DNA from: Candidatus Bathyarchaeota archaeon
Lineage (GTDB): Archaea; Thermoproteota; Bathyarchaeia; Bathyarchaeales; UBA233
Reading direction: 5' to 3'
DNA length: 64,000 nt
Assembly: GCA_025057795.1 (NCBI GenBank)
Contig: JANXEP010000056.1
Span: 4,159 to 68,158, forward strand
Part shown: positions 25,019 through 34,366 of the stretch, piece by piece
How positions within the stretch are numbered: the stretch's first letter is position 1
Layout of the letters: each line of letters opens with the position of its first letter
Notes under the pieces: generated by a model
The model's database searches: none
What the model saw: the letters and a program-made list of their open reading frames with translations, nothing else
Told to the model about the DNA's origin: nothing
Position numbers and translations under genes: made by a program

Positions 25019-26320
25019 GTGACAACGCAGATGGGTGCAGCTAAAAGAGGGCATATAACTGAGGAAATGCGTATCGTCGCCAGAGATGAGGAAGTATCCC
25101 CTCAGAGGATCCGCAGGCGCATAGCTGAAGGTGTCGTCATCATAACCCGCAACATCGAACGCAAAAACGTTCATCCTGTGGGGATTGGCAAGGGGCTGCG
25201 CACGAAAGTTAACGCTAACATTGGTACAAGCCTTGACTTGTGCGATTTAAACCTTGAAGTTGAGAAGGCGAAGGTTGCTGTGAAATATGGCGCCGACACA
25301 ATTATGGATCTAAGCACTGCCGGGAATTTGGACGAAATAAGAAGAGCGATAATGAAGGCTGTTGATGTGCCCATTGGAACAGTTCCCATATATCAAGCAG
25401 CCATAGAGGCTTCCAACAAAAAGGGCGCAATAATACACATGACTGAAGACGACATGTTTAACGCCATAGAGAAGCACGCGAAAGACGGCGTTGACTTCAT
25501 GACCGTACATTGCGGGGTCACTCAGCAAATCGTTAAAAGACTCGTTAAACACCCCAGATTGATGGGAATTGTAAGCCGAGGCGGAACATTTCTCGCCGCA
25601 TGGATCCTCCACCATAACAAAGAAAACCCTCTATACGCGAACTACGGCTACCTCTTGGAAATAGCCCAAAAATACGATTTTGCCCTAAGCTTAGGAGACG
25701 GCTTGAGACCGGGATGCATATTTGACTCCACAGATTGGTCCCAAATCCAAGAGCTGCTTACAATTGGGGAGCTTGTTGAACGTGCGCGAGCCGCAAATGT
25801 GCAGGCAATGGTTGAGGGGCCGGGTCATTTACCCCTAAAAGATGTAGCAGCTAATGTGCAGCTTGAAAAGTCCATATGTAAAGGCGCGCCTTTCTATGTG
25901 CTCGGCCCTGTTGTCACCGAAATAGCGCCGGGATACGACCACATAGTTGGAGCCATTGGAGGCGCTTTAGCTGGTTTTGCGGGCGCCGACTTCTTGTGCT
26001 ATCTTACGCCGGCTGAGCATTTGGGCTTGCCAAGCCTAGAAGACGTTAAAGAGGGGGTAATAGTCACAAAGATAGCTGCGCATGCCGCAGATATTGCAAA
26101 GTTTGGGGCTAAAGCCTCAGTGCAAGATTTGGCCATGGCGAAGGCCAGGGCGAACCTTGACTGGGAAAGCCAGTTTAAAAACGCTTTGGACCCTGAAAAG
26201 GCCATGAGGGTTCATGGGCGGACAAAGTCAAAAATTCCGGAAGCCTGCTCAATGTGTTCCGGGTACTGTGCAATAAAGATTTTGAAGGAAGCTTTGAAGG
26301 TTGAGGGGCAATGCTTATGA
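25019..26320 (+). CDS. thiC: Phosphomethylpyrimidine synthase ThiC
   Basis: ThiC is a radical SAM enzyme that rearranges aminoimidazole ribotide into the hydroxymethylpyrimidine phosphate of thiamine. The GTG at 25019, with gggagg 6 bases upstream, gives 433 residues, the normal length for archaeal ThiC; a longer frame from 24989 lacks a Shine-Dalgarno. The protein shows the NANIGTS segment, the MTVHCGVT motif and GPGHLPL, and ends with the cluster-binding cysteines C-x2-C-x3-C (CSMCSGYC). First gene of the riboswitch-controlled operon; it overlaps thiDN by 4 bases. Confidence 0.96.
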   Translation: MTTQMGAAKRGHITEEMRIVARDEEVSPQRIRRRIAEGVVIITRNIERKNVHPVGIGKGLRTKVNANIGTSLDLCDLNLEVEKAKVAVKYGADTIMDLSTAGNLDEIRRAIMKAVDVPIGTVPIYQAAIEASNKKGAIIHMTEDDMFNAIEKHAKDGVDFMTVHCGVTQQIVKRLVKHPRLMGIVSRGGTFLAAWILHHNKENPLYANYGYLLEIAQKYDFALSLGDGLRPGCIFDSTDWSQIQELLTIGELVERARAANVQAMVEGPGHLPLKDVAANVQLEKSICKGAPFYVLGPVVTEIAPGYDHIVGAIGGALAGFAGADFLCYLTPAEHLGLPSLEDVKEGVIVTKIAAHAADIAKFGAKASVQDLAMAKARANLDWESQFKNALDPEKAMRVHGRTKSKIPEACSMCSGYCAIKILKEALKVEGQCL

Positions 26321-27678
26321 GGGACAAAATTCCCGTTGCAATAACCATTGCCGGAAGCGACTCTGGAGGAGGCGCCGGAATCCAAGCTGACCTTAAAACT
26401 TTTGCAGCCCTAGGCGTCCACGGCGCAACCGCCATAACAGCCATAACAGCCCAAAACACTTGTTCAGTGCTTTCCGTAGAAAACTTAGGCCCCGAAATTG
26501 TTCGGGCGCAGATAAGGGCTGTTGCTGAGGATATTGGTATAGACGCTGGAAAAACTGGGATGCTTTACGATGAGGGGATTATAAAAGCTGTTGCTGAAGA
26601 GGTTTCAAGATACGGGTTTAGTTTGGTTGTAGACCCCGTCATGGTCGCCAAGTCTGGGGCGCCGCTGCTGAAGCCTGAAGCCCTAAAAGCCTTGCAGAGT
26701 CATCTTTTGCCGCTGGCAACGGTTGTGACCCCTAACAGGTTTGAAGCTGAAAAAATTTCAGGCGTTGAAATTAGGGATTTGAGGAGTGCGGAGATTGCTG
26801 CTGAGAAAATTTCTAGGATGGGGCCCAAGGCTGTTGTCATTAAGGGTGGACATTTCGACTGGGCTGAAGCAACAGACATCCTCTTTTATAACGGCGAAAT
26901 TAGGAGGTACAGCGCTCCGAGGATGGACTTTAAAACCACCCATGGAACCGGATGCAGTTTCTCAGCAGCTATAACCGCGGAGCTTGCCAAGGGAAAGCCC
27001 ATCCCCGAAGCCGTGGGAAAAGCGAAGGAAGTTGTTACGTTGGGCATACGTTTCGGGTTGAACATTGGAAAGGGACATGGGCCTGTAAACCCAATGGTGC
27101 ACCTTTACCGCGAATCTTCAAGATACAACGTTTTAACTAGCGTTGAAGAGGCAAAAAACCTCATTGAATCCTCATCCCACGTTGCGAAACTCATTCCAGA
27201 AGTCGGCTTAAACGTGGCCATGGCCATTCCTTACGCAGAAAGCACCGCCGACGTGGCTGCGGTGGAGGGAAGAATAGTTAAAACCTCCACTGGTGCGAAA
27301 GCTGCCGGCGGCGCAAAATTCGGGGTCTCTTCGCACCTTGCAAAATACATTTTAGAAATGGTTAGACATGACTCTGAAAAGAGGGCAGCCATCAACCTCA
27401 AGTTTTCAGAGGAAACCCTCAAAATTTTGGAGAAACTCGGCTTAACTCTCTCTTTCTATGATCGAGCAAAAGAGCCTGAAGAAATTAAGAAAGTTGAAGG
27501 TATGACTATACCCTGGGGCGTAAAGGAGGCCATTAAAAGTGTGGGAAAGGTGCCTGATGTAATTTATCACAGGGGCGATTTTGGAAAAGAACCCATGATC
27601 GTTATTTTTGGAACGGACGTTCTTTCCCTGGCTAAGATGGTTGTTGAAGTCGCTGAGGAGATGAAAGCCAATGGGTAG
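26317..27678 (+). CDS. thiDN: HMP/HMP-P kinase fused to ThiN thiamine-phosphate synthase
   Basis: A two-domain enzyme of about 453 residues. Residues 1-265 are ThiD ([20 protein letters not shown], with [13 protein letters not shown] near 210-222), which phosphorylates hydroxymethylpyrimidine twice. Residues 275-453 are ThiN, the archaeal replacement for ThiE ([38 protein letters not shown]), which joins the pyrimidine and thiazole phosphates. The ATGA overlap start at 26317 is chosen over 26311 for its Shine-Dalgarno spacing. It follows thiC directly, so pyrimidine synthesis, activation and coupling are co-expressed. Confidence 0.94.
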   Translation: MRDKIPVAITIAGSDSGGGAGIQADLKTFAALGVHGATAITAITAQNTCSVLSVENLGPEIVRAQIRAVAEDIGIDAGKTGMLYDEGIIKAVAEEVSRYGFSLVVDPVMVAKSGAPLLKPEALKALQSHLLPLATVVTPNRFEAEKISGVEIRDLRSAEIAAEKISRMGPKAVVIKGGHFDWAEATDILFYNGEIRRYSAPRMDFKTTHGTGCSFSAAITAELAKGKPIPEAVGKAKEVVTLGIRFGLNIGKGHGPVNPMVHLYRESSRYNVLTSVEEAKNLIESSSHVAKLIPEVGLNVAMAIPYAESTADVAAVEGRIVKTSTGAKAAGGAKFGVSSHLAKYILEMVRHDSEKRAAINLKFSEETLKILEKLGLTLSFYDRAKEPEEIKKVEGMTIPWGVKEAIKSVGKVPDVIYHRGDFGKEPMIVIFGTDVLSLAKMVVEVAEEMKANG

Positions 27679-27752
27679 ACCATATCTGGATTTAAGTTGT
27701 GGAGAAATGATTTTAAACTGTGAAGTATCCCCAAAGGCTGGAGGAAAAATTC

Positions 27753-28541
27753 ATGACTGAAAAAATTAAGGGAGTTGAGGAGGAAGTCATAACAAGGGCA
27801 ATAATTCAGAAAACCATGGAGGATTGGATAAACCTAGCAGAAACAGACGTTGTCATCGTTGGAGCTGGGCCTTCTGGTTTAACTGCGGCAAGATACTTGG
27901 CTAAAGCTGGACTGAAAACCGTTGTTTTTGAAAGAAGGCTCTCCTTTGGCGGTGGAATAGGCGGCGGAGGCATGCAGTTTCATAAAGTTGTTGTGCAAAC
28001 GCCAGCGGACAAAATTCTTAGGGATGTAAGCTGCAGGCTTGAGCCTTTAGAGAACGGCCTCTTCATAACGGACGCAGCTGAGATGATGGCTAAGCTGGCT
28101 TGCGGCGCCGTTGACGCTGGAGCAAAAACAATTTTAGGCGTAACCGTTGAGGACTTGATATACCGCGACTCTCCTCCAAAAATTGTCGGCGTCGTTGTCC
28201 AGTGGACATCTGTAATTATGGCTGGCTTGCATGTTGACCCCCTGGCTGTTAAGGCTAAGACTGTTATCGACTGCACTGGTCATGACGCAGAGGTTCTCAC
28301 GATAGCCTCTAGAAAAATTCCAGAGCTGGGAATAACTGTTCGAGGCGAGAAATCTATGTGGTCATCTCGTGCTGAAGAGCTAATAGTCAAAAACACCAGA
28401 GAAATTTGTCCAGGACTTTTCGCCGCAGGGATGGCTGTAGCCGCCATAGAACAAGCACCACGTATGGGACCGATATTTGGCGGCATGCTTCTTAGCGGCG
28501 CCAAAGTTGCACAGTTAGTCATAGAGAAGCTAAAAAGTTAA
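27753..28541 (+). CDS. thi4: Thi4-type thiazole synthase, sulfide-dependent form
   Basis: A homologue of yeast Thi4, which builds the thiazole phosphate of thiamine from NAD and glycine. The dinucleotide-binding loop is [14 protein letters not shown] and the GGG-rich GGGIGGGGM segment follows. At the position of the sulfur-donor Cys of yeast Thi4 the protein has His (MAGLHVDP), the residue found in archaeal enzymes that use free sulfide and act catalytically rather than by suicide. The ATG at 27753, with ggagg 8 bases upstream, is preferred to a GTG at 27720. It follows thiDN in the operon. Confidence 0.92.
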   Translation: MTEKIKGVEEEVITRAIIQKTMEDWINLAETDVVIVGAGPSGLTAARYLAKAGLKTVVFERRLSFGGGIGGGGMQFHKVVVQTPADKILRDVSCRLEPLENGLFITDAAEMMAKLACGAVDAGAKTILGVTVEDLIYRDSPPKIVGVVVQWTSVIMAGLHVDPLAVKAKTVIDCTGHDAEVLTIASRKIPELGITVRGEKSMWSSRAEELIVKNTREICPGLFAAGMAVAAIEQAPRMGPIFGGMLLSGAKVAQLVIEKLKS

Positions 28542-28542
28542 A

Positions 28543-29148
28543 GTGTTAGACATCTTTAGTTTTAGTGAAATGAAAACCATATACTTGAAGAAGTTGGCTT
28601 TGCTTATTGTTTTCTCAGCTTTAGGAGTAGCCATATCTCCCCTAACATGGTTTGAATTTTTGGGAACAAAGGCTTACCCAGCACAGCACATGATAAACGC
28701 TATTCTCGGCGTGCTCCTCGGTCCCCTTTGGGCGGCGGCAGCAGCCATAATAATCGGAGTAATACGGAACATGTTGGGCATGGGGACGGTTTACGCGTTT
28801 CCAGGCGGGATTCCCGGAGGAATCATTGTTGGATTAGCCTATTGGACGCTGAAGAAGTTTAGAATAAGCGAAAAAATGCGCTTTACAGCGGCTTTAACAG
28901 AGCCCATTGGCACGCTCCTAATAGGCGTTCCACTGTCTCTTTTCCTAGTGGCTCCGTGGATGGGACCGCAAGGTTACTCTGCAAGGCTTCTGGACCTAAC
29001 GGCGAAACAAGGACCACTGCTTGCGTTCGGAATTCTAGCAGCCGGATGGGCTTTGAGCTGTATTCCCGGAAGCATTTTGGGATTCATAGTGTTGTTGGGT
29101 CTTAAGAGAATTGGGATAAGTAGGGAAACGCTTTTTGGAGAAAAGTAG
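28543..29148 (+). CDS. thiW: ThiW-type ECF transporter substrate-binding component (thiazole)
   Basis: A 201-residue membrane protein matching ThiW, an energy-coupling-factor S component assigned to hydroxyethylthiazole uptake from its gene context. The family landmarks are present: LGTKAYPAQHMINAI, GVIRNMLGMGTVYAFPGG and a final pair of helices. It starts 1 base after thi4 (GTG); an ATG at 28570 is possible. The energising subunits are not in this window and are probably shared with other S components. Co-regulation by the TPP riboswitch supports thiamine-precursor salvage. Confidence 0.88.
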   Translation: MLDIFSFSEMKTIYLKKLALLIVFSALGVAISPLTWFEFLGTKAYPAQHMINAILGVLLGPLWAAAAAIIIGVIRNMLGMGTVYAFPGGIPGGIIVGLAYWTLKKFRISEKMRFTAALTEPIGTLLIGVPLSLFLVAPWMGPQGYSARLLDLTAKQGPLLAFGILAAGWALSCIPGSILGFIVLLGLKRIGISRETLFGEK

Positions 29149-29704
29149 CCGCGGAATAACTGGCAGGGAAGTTTTAGGAAAGAAAGTATTGATTTTAGGC
29201 GAGGCGGGATCTGGGAAGACAAGGCTTGCGTCGAGGCTCATTCAAGATTTGACAGCAGTCATAAACCCAAAAGAGGTTGTGGTTATTGATTTGGCGCCGC
29301 CGAGAAGAGGTGTTTTCGGCGGAAAAATATCGGACTATGTGGATTTAAAGGGCGAAGTCAGATATCTTTCGCCTAAGAGAGTTTACACGCCCCGTTTGGC
29401 TGGAAGGTCTGGCGGGGAAGTGTTGCGTTACGCGGAGTTAAACAGGGAAAGCATGGAGCCCCTGTTCAAAGAATTTCTAAGGAGCCCTTCAAAAGTCCTC
29501 GTTGTAAACGATATAACTTTATATCTCCACGCAGGAAACTTGGAGACGGTTCTGGAATGCGTTAAATTAGCTGAAACATTTCTGGCCACAGCATATTATG
29601 GTGTTAAGTTAGCCGAAGACTTTGGAACCGGGATAAGTGTGAGGGAAAAAGTGTTGACGGAAAAGTTAGCTCAACACATGGATTTGGTTGTACAAATCAG
29701 CTAA
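29135..29704 (+). CDS. P-loop NTPase of the thi operon, unrecognised
   Basis: A 189-residue ATP/GTP-binding protein with Walker A GEAGSGKTRLASRL near residue 22-35 and a Walker-B-like VVVIDLAPP strand around 50. A second hydrophobic strand (KVLVVNDITLYL) precedes the C-terminal half. It overlaps the 3' end of thiW and shares the operon direction, so it is probably under the same riboswitch. The start is uncertain (TTG at 29135, or a later TTG near 29187 behind agga). A regulator or uptake-related role is possible, but nothing in the sequence names it. Confidence 0.65.
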   Translation: MEKSSRGITGREVLGKKVLILGEAGSGKTRLASRLIQDLTAVINPKEVVVIDLAPPRRGVFGGKISDYVDLKGEVRYLSPKRVYTPRLAGRSGGEVLRYAELNRESMEPLFKEFLRSPSKVLVVNDITLYLHAGNLETVLECVKLAETFLATAYYGVKLAEDFGTGISVREKVLTEKLAQHMDLVVQIS

Positions 29705-30456
29705 TCAAAAACAATTCTTTCCAGAGCATTGTAAACGTTCATTCGCCTCCCGCGGACAAAACCAACAAGGGTTATATTTGCCTTCTTGGCGATTTCTATG
29801 CCGGAGTCTAAAGCTGCAGCCAGCGAGGCTACTATGGGTATGCCAACCCTCGCAGCCTTCAAAACTATGTCCGCGGTTAGCCTGCCGCTTAAGGCTAGAA
29901 AACACTCGTTAAAAGGCGTCCTGTCCAAGGCGCATTTTCCTATGGCCTTGTCCACCGCATTGTGGCGACCCACATCTTCTGCAAACGCCACAAGGGTTCC
30001 GTCAGCCTTATAGACTGCAGCCGCGTGGACACCTCCGGTTTTTCTGAAAGTTTCCGCCATGTGGTTTAGGTTGTTTACGCAGTTTTGGATAGTTGCCGCC
30101 TTGACGGCTAGTTTTGACCCAACTTTTCTAATTCTTCTTATGGCTTGAGGCTGGTATGGGCCTCCACATGCTGAGAGTATTATGCGAGAAAAAGGCTGAG
30201 CAAACCTTAACCGAGCTTCAAGATTCACTTGGGGTTTTAGGTTTACATGGCACATGCCGCCTTCCTCAAGGGTTATTTTGGCTATCTCATCCACGGTTTT
30301 TATTATGCCCTCTGAGAGGAGGTGGCCCACAGCCAGTTCCTCAAGTTCCTTTGGATTGCAAAGTATGGTGGCGTATTGGGTTCTGTTTACGAAAATGTGG
30401 AGGGGTTTTTCCTCTGCAACATAATCCTTAACTTTTTCGATTCTTCTGGATTCCAC
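29701..30456 (-). CDS. fdhD: FdhD-family sulfurtransferase for Mo/W-pterin enzymes
   Basis: A 251-residue FdhD homologue. FdhD passes sulfur from a cysteine desulfurase to the molybdenum or tungsten cofactor of formate dehydrogenase. The C-terminal family core is clear: KTGGVHAAAVY, FAEDVGRHNAVDKAIG, LSGRLTADIVLKAARVGIP, and VGFVRGRRMNVY. In place of the usual CxxC loop there is a single cysteine (C97, SACGG). Its likely client here is FwdB, the Mo/W subunit encoded about 8 kb away. It is convergent with the thi operon. Confidence 0.92.
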   Translation of the reverse strand: MESRRIEKVKDYVAEEKPLHIFVNRTQYATILCNPKELEELAVGHLLSEGIIKTVDEIAKITLEEGGMCHVNLKPQVNLEARLRFAQPFSRIILSACGGPYQPQAIRRIRKVGSKLAVKAATIQNCVNNLNHMAETFRKTGGVHAAAVYKADGTLVAFAEDVGRHNAVDKAIGKCALDRTPFNECFLALSGRLTADIVLKAARVGIPIVASLAAALDSGIEIAKKANITLVGFVRGRRMNVYNALERIVFD

Positions 30457-30501
30457 GTCAATTTTAGTTATTTCTACCTCAATTATGATTAGACACCCCT
30501 T

Positions 30502-31383
30502 TTACCTACTTTTAAGTTCTGAAAGCACAAAGTTTACGATTTCGTCGGCAATGTTTATGTCTGTTACGGACTGGAGGCCCTTCCATCCTGGTTGGCTGTT
30601 AACATCAACAACCAAAGGTCCCCTTGGGCTTTCAAGGATGTCTACGCCTGCGATTTTGCATCCTATGAGCTTAGCGGATTTTATGGCTAAATCTTCAAGC
30701 GAACTGTCCAGTTTTAAGGGTTCTGGACGGGCGCCTTGACTATAGTTCGTCTTCCAACTCGTTGCTACACGGCGCATAGCAGCGGCCACACGGTCTCCTA
30801 TGACAAAGGCGCGTATGTCCGAAAAGCCGTGGGGAACAAACTCCTGCATGTATATTACCCCGTGATAGAAGGTTATGGCGCTGAAAATGGTGGACGCCAC
30901 GTCTGGATCTGTAATACGTGTGGATCCCACCCCCATTGAGCCGAAAAGGGGTTTGACGACAACGTCTCCGCCCAGTTCATGGAAGAGCTTCAAAGCCTCT
31001 TCCGGGTTTTCGGTTACCAGTGTGCGGGGAACAGGCACACCGTTTTCTTCAAGAATGGCTAAGATGTCATATTTGTCGACGCAGTGTTCAATGGCCTCTG
31101 GGGGGTTCACAATGTATAGGCCTTTCCTTTGAAGCCTATAAAGAACATCCATTCTGAAGACAATCTCCTCTAAGGAGCCCCGCCCAATGGGGCGGACTAT
31201 TAAGGCGTTAAACTCTTTTAAAACGTCAAATCTCCTTGCGTTTAGGTATGGCCCATATCCGACACGAGCCACAAGTTGGGGAAAGCTTAGACATTTGTGG
31301 GGTATGCCGCGTTTGGCTAATGCCTTCCGCAAAGCCACAGAGCCATAAGCGTTAACGTCCTTCGCTAAAATCCCAATTTTCAA
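30502..31383 (-). CDS. RimK-like ATP-grasp ligase, probable MptN
   Basis: A 293-residue ATP-grasp enzyme of the RimK group. Landmarks are VVVKPLFGSMGVGSTRI (ATP loop), YMQEFVPHGFSDIRAF, and VDVNSQPGWKGL (metal-binding acid/Asn). Length and motif wording fit MptN, which adds glutamate to tetrahydromethanopterin to form tetrahydrosarcinapterin; the related CofF, which acts on F420, is the alternative. The neighbourhood of fwd and mch genes favours MptN. It is transcribed in the same direction as fdhD, 45 bases upstream of it. Confidence 0.75.
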   Translation of the reverse strand: MKIGILAKDVNAYGSVALRKALAKRGIPHKCLSFPQLVARVGYGPYLNARRFDVLKEFNALIVRPIGRGSLEEIVFRMDVLYRLQRKGLYIVNPPEAIEHCVDKYDILAILEENGVPVPRTLVTENPEEALKLFHELGGDVVVKPLFGSMGVGSTRITDPDVASTIFSAITFYHGVIYMQEFVPHGFSDIRAFVIGDRVAAAMRRVATSWKTNYSQGARPEPLKLDSSLEDLAIKSAKLIGCKIAGVDILESPRGPLVVDVNSQPGWKGLQSVTDINIADEIVNFVLSELKSR

Positions 31384-31467
31384 AACGTTTACCCGCCCTT
31401 TTTAACCCACTGGAAATGCTACTTGGCTAGGTTCTTAAAGTTTCCGCGCAGTACCGTGGAAAAGCCA

Positions 31468-32415
31468 TTAAAACTTGCGGATGTATGGGGTTAACTGCTC
31501 TGCGTTTTGAAACTTTCTAGAAAGGTCTAAGATGAGGTATGCCCCATAATCGTTGTAGTATGGCGCGCCCTTTCTGGAAAAAAGCGTTAAAACGCGGCCC
31601 CCATGGTTTATTTTAAAGCCCTCTGGACATGGCTCATGTCCCCTTATCAGAATTTCCACGTTTAAGCGGCCCAAAACTTCCCGGGATATTTTTTCACCGA
31701 AAAGTTTCCCTGCGCCTCTGGGAGAGCCGCAAGCCCCCTCAATCATATCATTCGGGTCGCTCCAAAGGATATCTTCAAGGAGGCTTTCTTTCGGGTGTTT
31801 CTCGTGGGCGAAGGCTAAATCCTCCATTGTTTTTGTCTGCGGGGGCAAGCCTCCGTGAACAGTTAGGTATCTTTCTTCAATAAGCACCGCGTTGTATAGG
31901 CAGCTGAATAGCCCGCGGATTTTAGCGTAGGCTGTCTGCCATTTTTCGCCGAATCGCCTTCGAAAATGAAAGGGCAAGTCGTGGGGCGACGCCAAAAGGT
32001 CTTCTGGGCCCTCATGATTTCCCCTCATGAGGATTATTTGCCATGGAAAAAGCAGCTTAAGCCTTAAAATCGTGTAGTAAACTTCTGCGGAGTAGGCTCC
32101 TCTGTCGCCATAGTCTCCTAGAAAAATTATTGTTGAGGCGCTGTTCTGGCGCATTTTCTCTAGGAAACCACTTCCGTTTAAAATCTCAACTAGGCTTTCT
32201 AGGTCGCCGTGTAAGTCGCCGATGAAAAGCGCCTCGCCTACGGGTGCAAGTTTCGCAAGCCTTCCAACTGTTTCAAAGTTTCCAGTTTTGCCCCTTTCGC
32301 CGCAAATAAGCCCTTTAGCCTCTTCAACGATTCTTTCAAATTCTTCACGTTTAACTTCCAAAGCCTCTTTAACTATTTGTTGGAGGGTTTGCTGCAAGTT
32401 CAGCCCTTTTAACAC
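31468..32415 (-). CDS. PPP-family serine/threonine protein phosphatase
   Basis: A 315-residue metallophosphatase with the full PPP signature set: GDLHGDLESL, GDYGDRGAYS, RGNHEGPEDL and HGGLPP, with a later RGHEPC for the last metal ligand. These match eukaryotic PP1/PP2A-type enzymes, except that GDYVDRG reads GDYGDRG. It would remove phosphate from Ser/Thr of proteins. The start overlaps the 3' end of the upstream coiled-coil gene by 47 bases, so they are probably translationally coupled. Confidence 0.9.
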   Translation of the reverse strand: MLKGLNLQQTLQQIVKEALEVKREEFERIVEEAKGLICGERGKTGNFETVGRLAKLAPVGEALFIGDLHGDLESLVEILNGSGFLEKMRQNSASTIIFLGDYGDRGAYSAEVYYTILRLKLLFPWQIILMRGNHEGPEDLLASPHDLPFHFRRRFGEKWQTAYAKIRGLFSCLYNAVLIEERYLTVHGGLPPQTKTMEDLAFAHEKHPKESLLEDILWSDPNDMIEGACGSPRGAGKLFGEKISREVLGRLNVEILIRGHEPCPEGFKINHGGRVLTLFSRKGAPYYNDYGAYLILDLSRKFQNAEQLTPYIRKF

Positions 32416-33664
32416 TATTTAATTTTAACTTTTTACCCGTGAAATCGAAGATATTTCTTTCTATCTGGATTTTTTGGTCTTGGACTTTAGCTGCTGTTTC
32501 GTTGAAGCGCTTTTCTAGCATACTTCTTTCTGATTCTAGGGCTTCGCATCTCTTCTTAAGACTTTCAACGCGTCCTTGAAGGTTTACCAGTTCTGTTTTA
32601 GCTTCAACCAGCGATGGAGATGCGGAAAGTTGATTCTTCCTCATTTTCGCAGCGTAGCACTTTTCATGGAGGCTTGTAAGGGTATCTTTGATTAAAATTT
32701 CTTCTGCGGCTTGTTTTGCCTTGCGCTCTTTGTCCTGTTTAAGCTTAAGCTTTCCATCGGAAATCAGCCTCAACATTTTCCCCAAAATTTGTTTCAGCAT
32801 TGGGTGCCCAGTGTTTTCTGTTGCGAAAGCCTCAAAGGGATTCTCCAAGTACTGGTTGAGCTTTTTAAGCTCTTCTGGGGTTAGGTTGCTTCCTTCACCG
32901 TGAAGCGCCAATGAATAGAGTTTTGCGAGGGGCTTTTGGAGATGTCTTAGGCTGTACTCCACTTCTTTCTTCAAATTCTCCAACTCGAAACTTGCTTCTT
33001 CCAGCCGGCTTAATTCCGTCCCGCTTTTAAGTTCACCTATTTTCTGCATCATTTCAGCCAATTCCTTCTCAAAAGCAGCCTTTTCATCGCAAACTTTCTT
33101 TATTTGGCTCTCTATGGCGGTTAGCTGTGATTCAAGCGCTTCAACTTCTGCTATAAGCTTAAAGGTTTCCTCTAAAAGCCTTATTTTAACGTATTCCTTT
33201 GCGAGGAAATCGCTAAGCTCTTTTAGGGAATCCTTAACTCTTTCAAGGGCTCTAACAAATTTTCCCCTGTCCATGATGAAGAATGGGGAAATTCTTGGAA
33301 ACCAGTTTCTAACGTCGATTTCGGTTACGCCTAGGATTTCTCGAGCCTTTTTGGCAAAGGCTTCAAGCTCGCTGTAAGAAGGCTTTTCGGGGACTTCTAA
33401 CTGCTGAAACCTTTCAAGGAAAAGCTTTGCCAGCTTGTTTAAGGCTTTGGCCCTTCCAAAGGTTTTCACGTTCCGTTTTTCAACTTCTTTCCGGCTGTTT
33501 TCCAAAAGCATTCTGGAAACATCGATCAACTCTTCGAAAGCCCTTATCATTTCGTTAATTAGTCTTTGTGCTTTTGCATGAACTGGCCCGAGAACAGGGC
33601 TTGTCTCGTTTTCAAGCCAAGCGTTAAGGCTGTGGAAGGGAAGTTTTAACTCATCATTGGACAA
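32369..33664 (-). CDS. Long coiled-coil protein paired with the phosphatase
   Basis: A 431-residue protein dominated by coiled coil (about 145-260 and 330-410; runs such as LIAEVEALESQLTAIESQI and LQGRVESLKKRCEALESE) and lacking membrane segments or catalytic motifs. The N-terminal 140 residues look globular-helical. It overlaps the PPP phosphatase gene in another frame. The pairing suggests a scaffold, regulatory subunit or substrate of the phosphatase, but that is inference from position alone. No family was recognised. Confidence 0.7.
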   Translation of the reverse strand: MSNDELKLPFHSLNAWLENETSPVLGPVHAKAQRLINEMIRAFEELIDVSRMLLENSRKEVEKRNVKTFGRAKALNKLAKLFLERFQQLEVPEKPSYSELEAFAKKAREILGVTEIDVRNWFPRISPFFIMDRGKFVRALERVKDSLKELSDFLAKEYVKIRLLEETFKLIAEVEALESQLTAIESQIKKVCDEKAAFEKELAEMMQKIGELKSGTELSRLEEASFELENLKKEVEYSLRHLQKPLAKLYSLALHGEGSNLTPEELKKLNQYLENPFEAFATENTGHPMLKQILGKMLRLISDGKLKLKQDKERKAKQAAEEILIKDTLTSLHEKCYAAKMRKNQLSASPSLVEAKTELVNLQGRVESLKKRCEALESERSMLEKRFNETAAKVQDQKIQIERNIFDFTGKKLKLNSVKRAELAANPPTNS

Positions 33665-33778
33665 CAGCTTTTCCCAAGCAAGTCATATTCCGTCAGTCCA
33701 TATTTAGGTTTTAACTGAACTCGTTTTTGAGTAGCTACTCTTAAATAATGAAGTCGGGCAGAATAAAAACGATCCAAA

Positions 33779-34366
33779 ATGAACACCAAAACCATCACAT
33801 TCACGTTAATGATGGGAGCCCTTGGAAATGTGCTGTTCGCAATATCATACCACGCTGGACCGCTAACCCAAGGTGTGGCTTTAGACTTCTCCCTACTGGC
33901 GGCGTTCATCGCGGGATTTTATGGCGGACCCATAGTGGGGCTAGTTTCAGGACTTTTTGTAGGAATCCTTCCCGGAATCATGTTCGGGCCCATGGGAATG
34001 GGTTCTTGGCTGGGTTTATTTGGTCTGCCCGTTGGGAAGGGATTAACGGGCTTGGCAGCGGGGGTTTTTGCAAAAATTTTGGATTTAATCCAGAATAAGC
34101 ATTCTTCCCTATTGGCTATTCCAGCCACGATTTTGGCTTATGTTCCAGAATGCGTTTTCACTTATGCGTATTTTGCATACCTGATGCCCTTCTTCCTCGG
34201 AAGCGGCGGGGCAGCAATATTCATTTACTACATATTGCCAAAGGCGTTGGCAGAAGTTGTTACCATGAGCTTTTTCATGGCTGCATTGATAGGAAACAGG
34301 GGATTTAACAGCTTTCTAAGCAAATTTTTCATAAGCTCAAGGCGTGTCGATGTTAAACACGATTAG
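33779..34366 (+). CDS. ECF-type S-component-like membrane protein
   Basis: A 195-residue protein with about five or six hydrophobic segments, rich in glycine (IAGFYGGPIVGLVSGLF, GPMGMGSWLGLFGLPVGKGLTG), resembling the substrate-binding components of ECF vitamin transporters. The C-terminus is a basic tail (SSRRVDVKHD). The substrate cannot be named. It is convergent with mch and its 3' end overlaps the mch stop by 4 bases. It is divergent from the coiled-coil gene, with about 115 bases between. Confidence 0.6.
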   Translation: MNTKTITFTLMMGALGNVLFAISYHAGPLTQGVALDFSLLAAFIAGFYGGPIVGLVSGLFVGILPGIMFGPMGMGSWLGLFGLPVGKGLTGLAAGVFAKILDLIQNKHSSLLAIPATILAYVPECVFTYAYFAYLMPFFLGSGGAAIFIYYILPKALAEVVTMSFFMAALIGNRGFNSFLSKFFISSRRVDVKHD

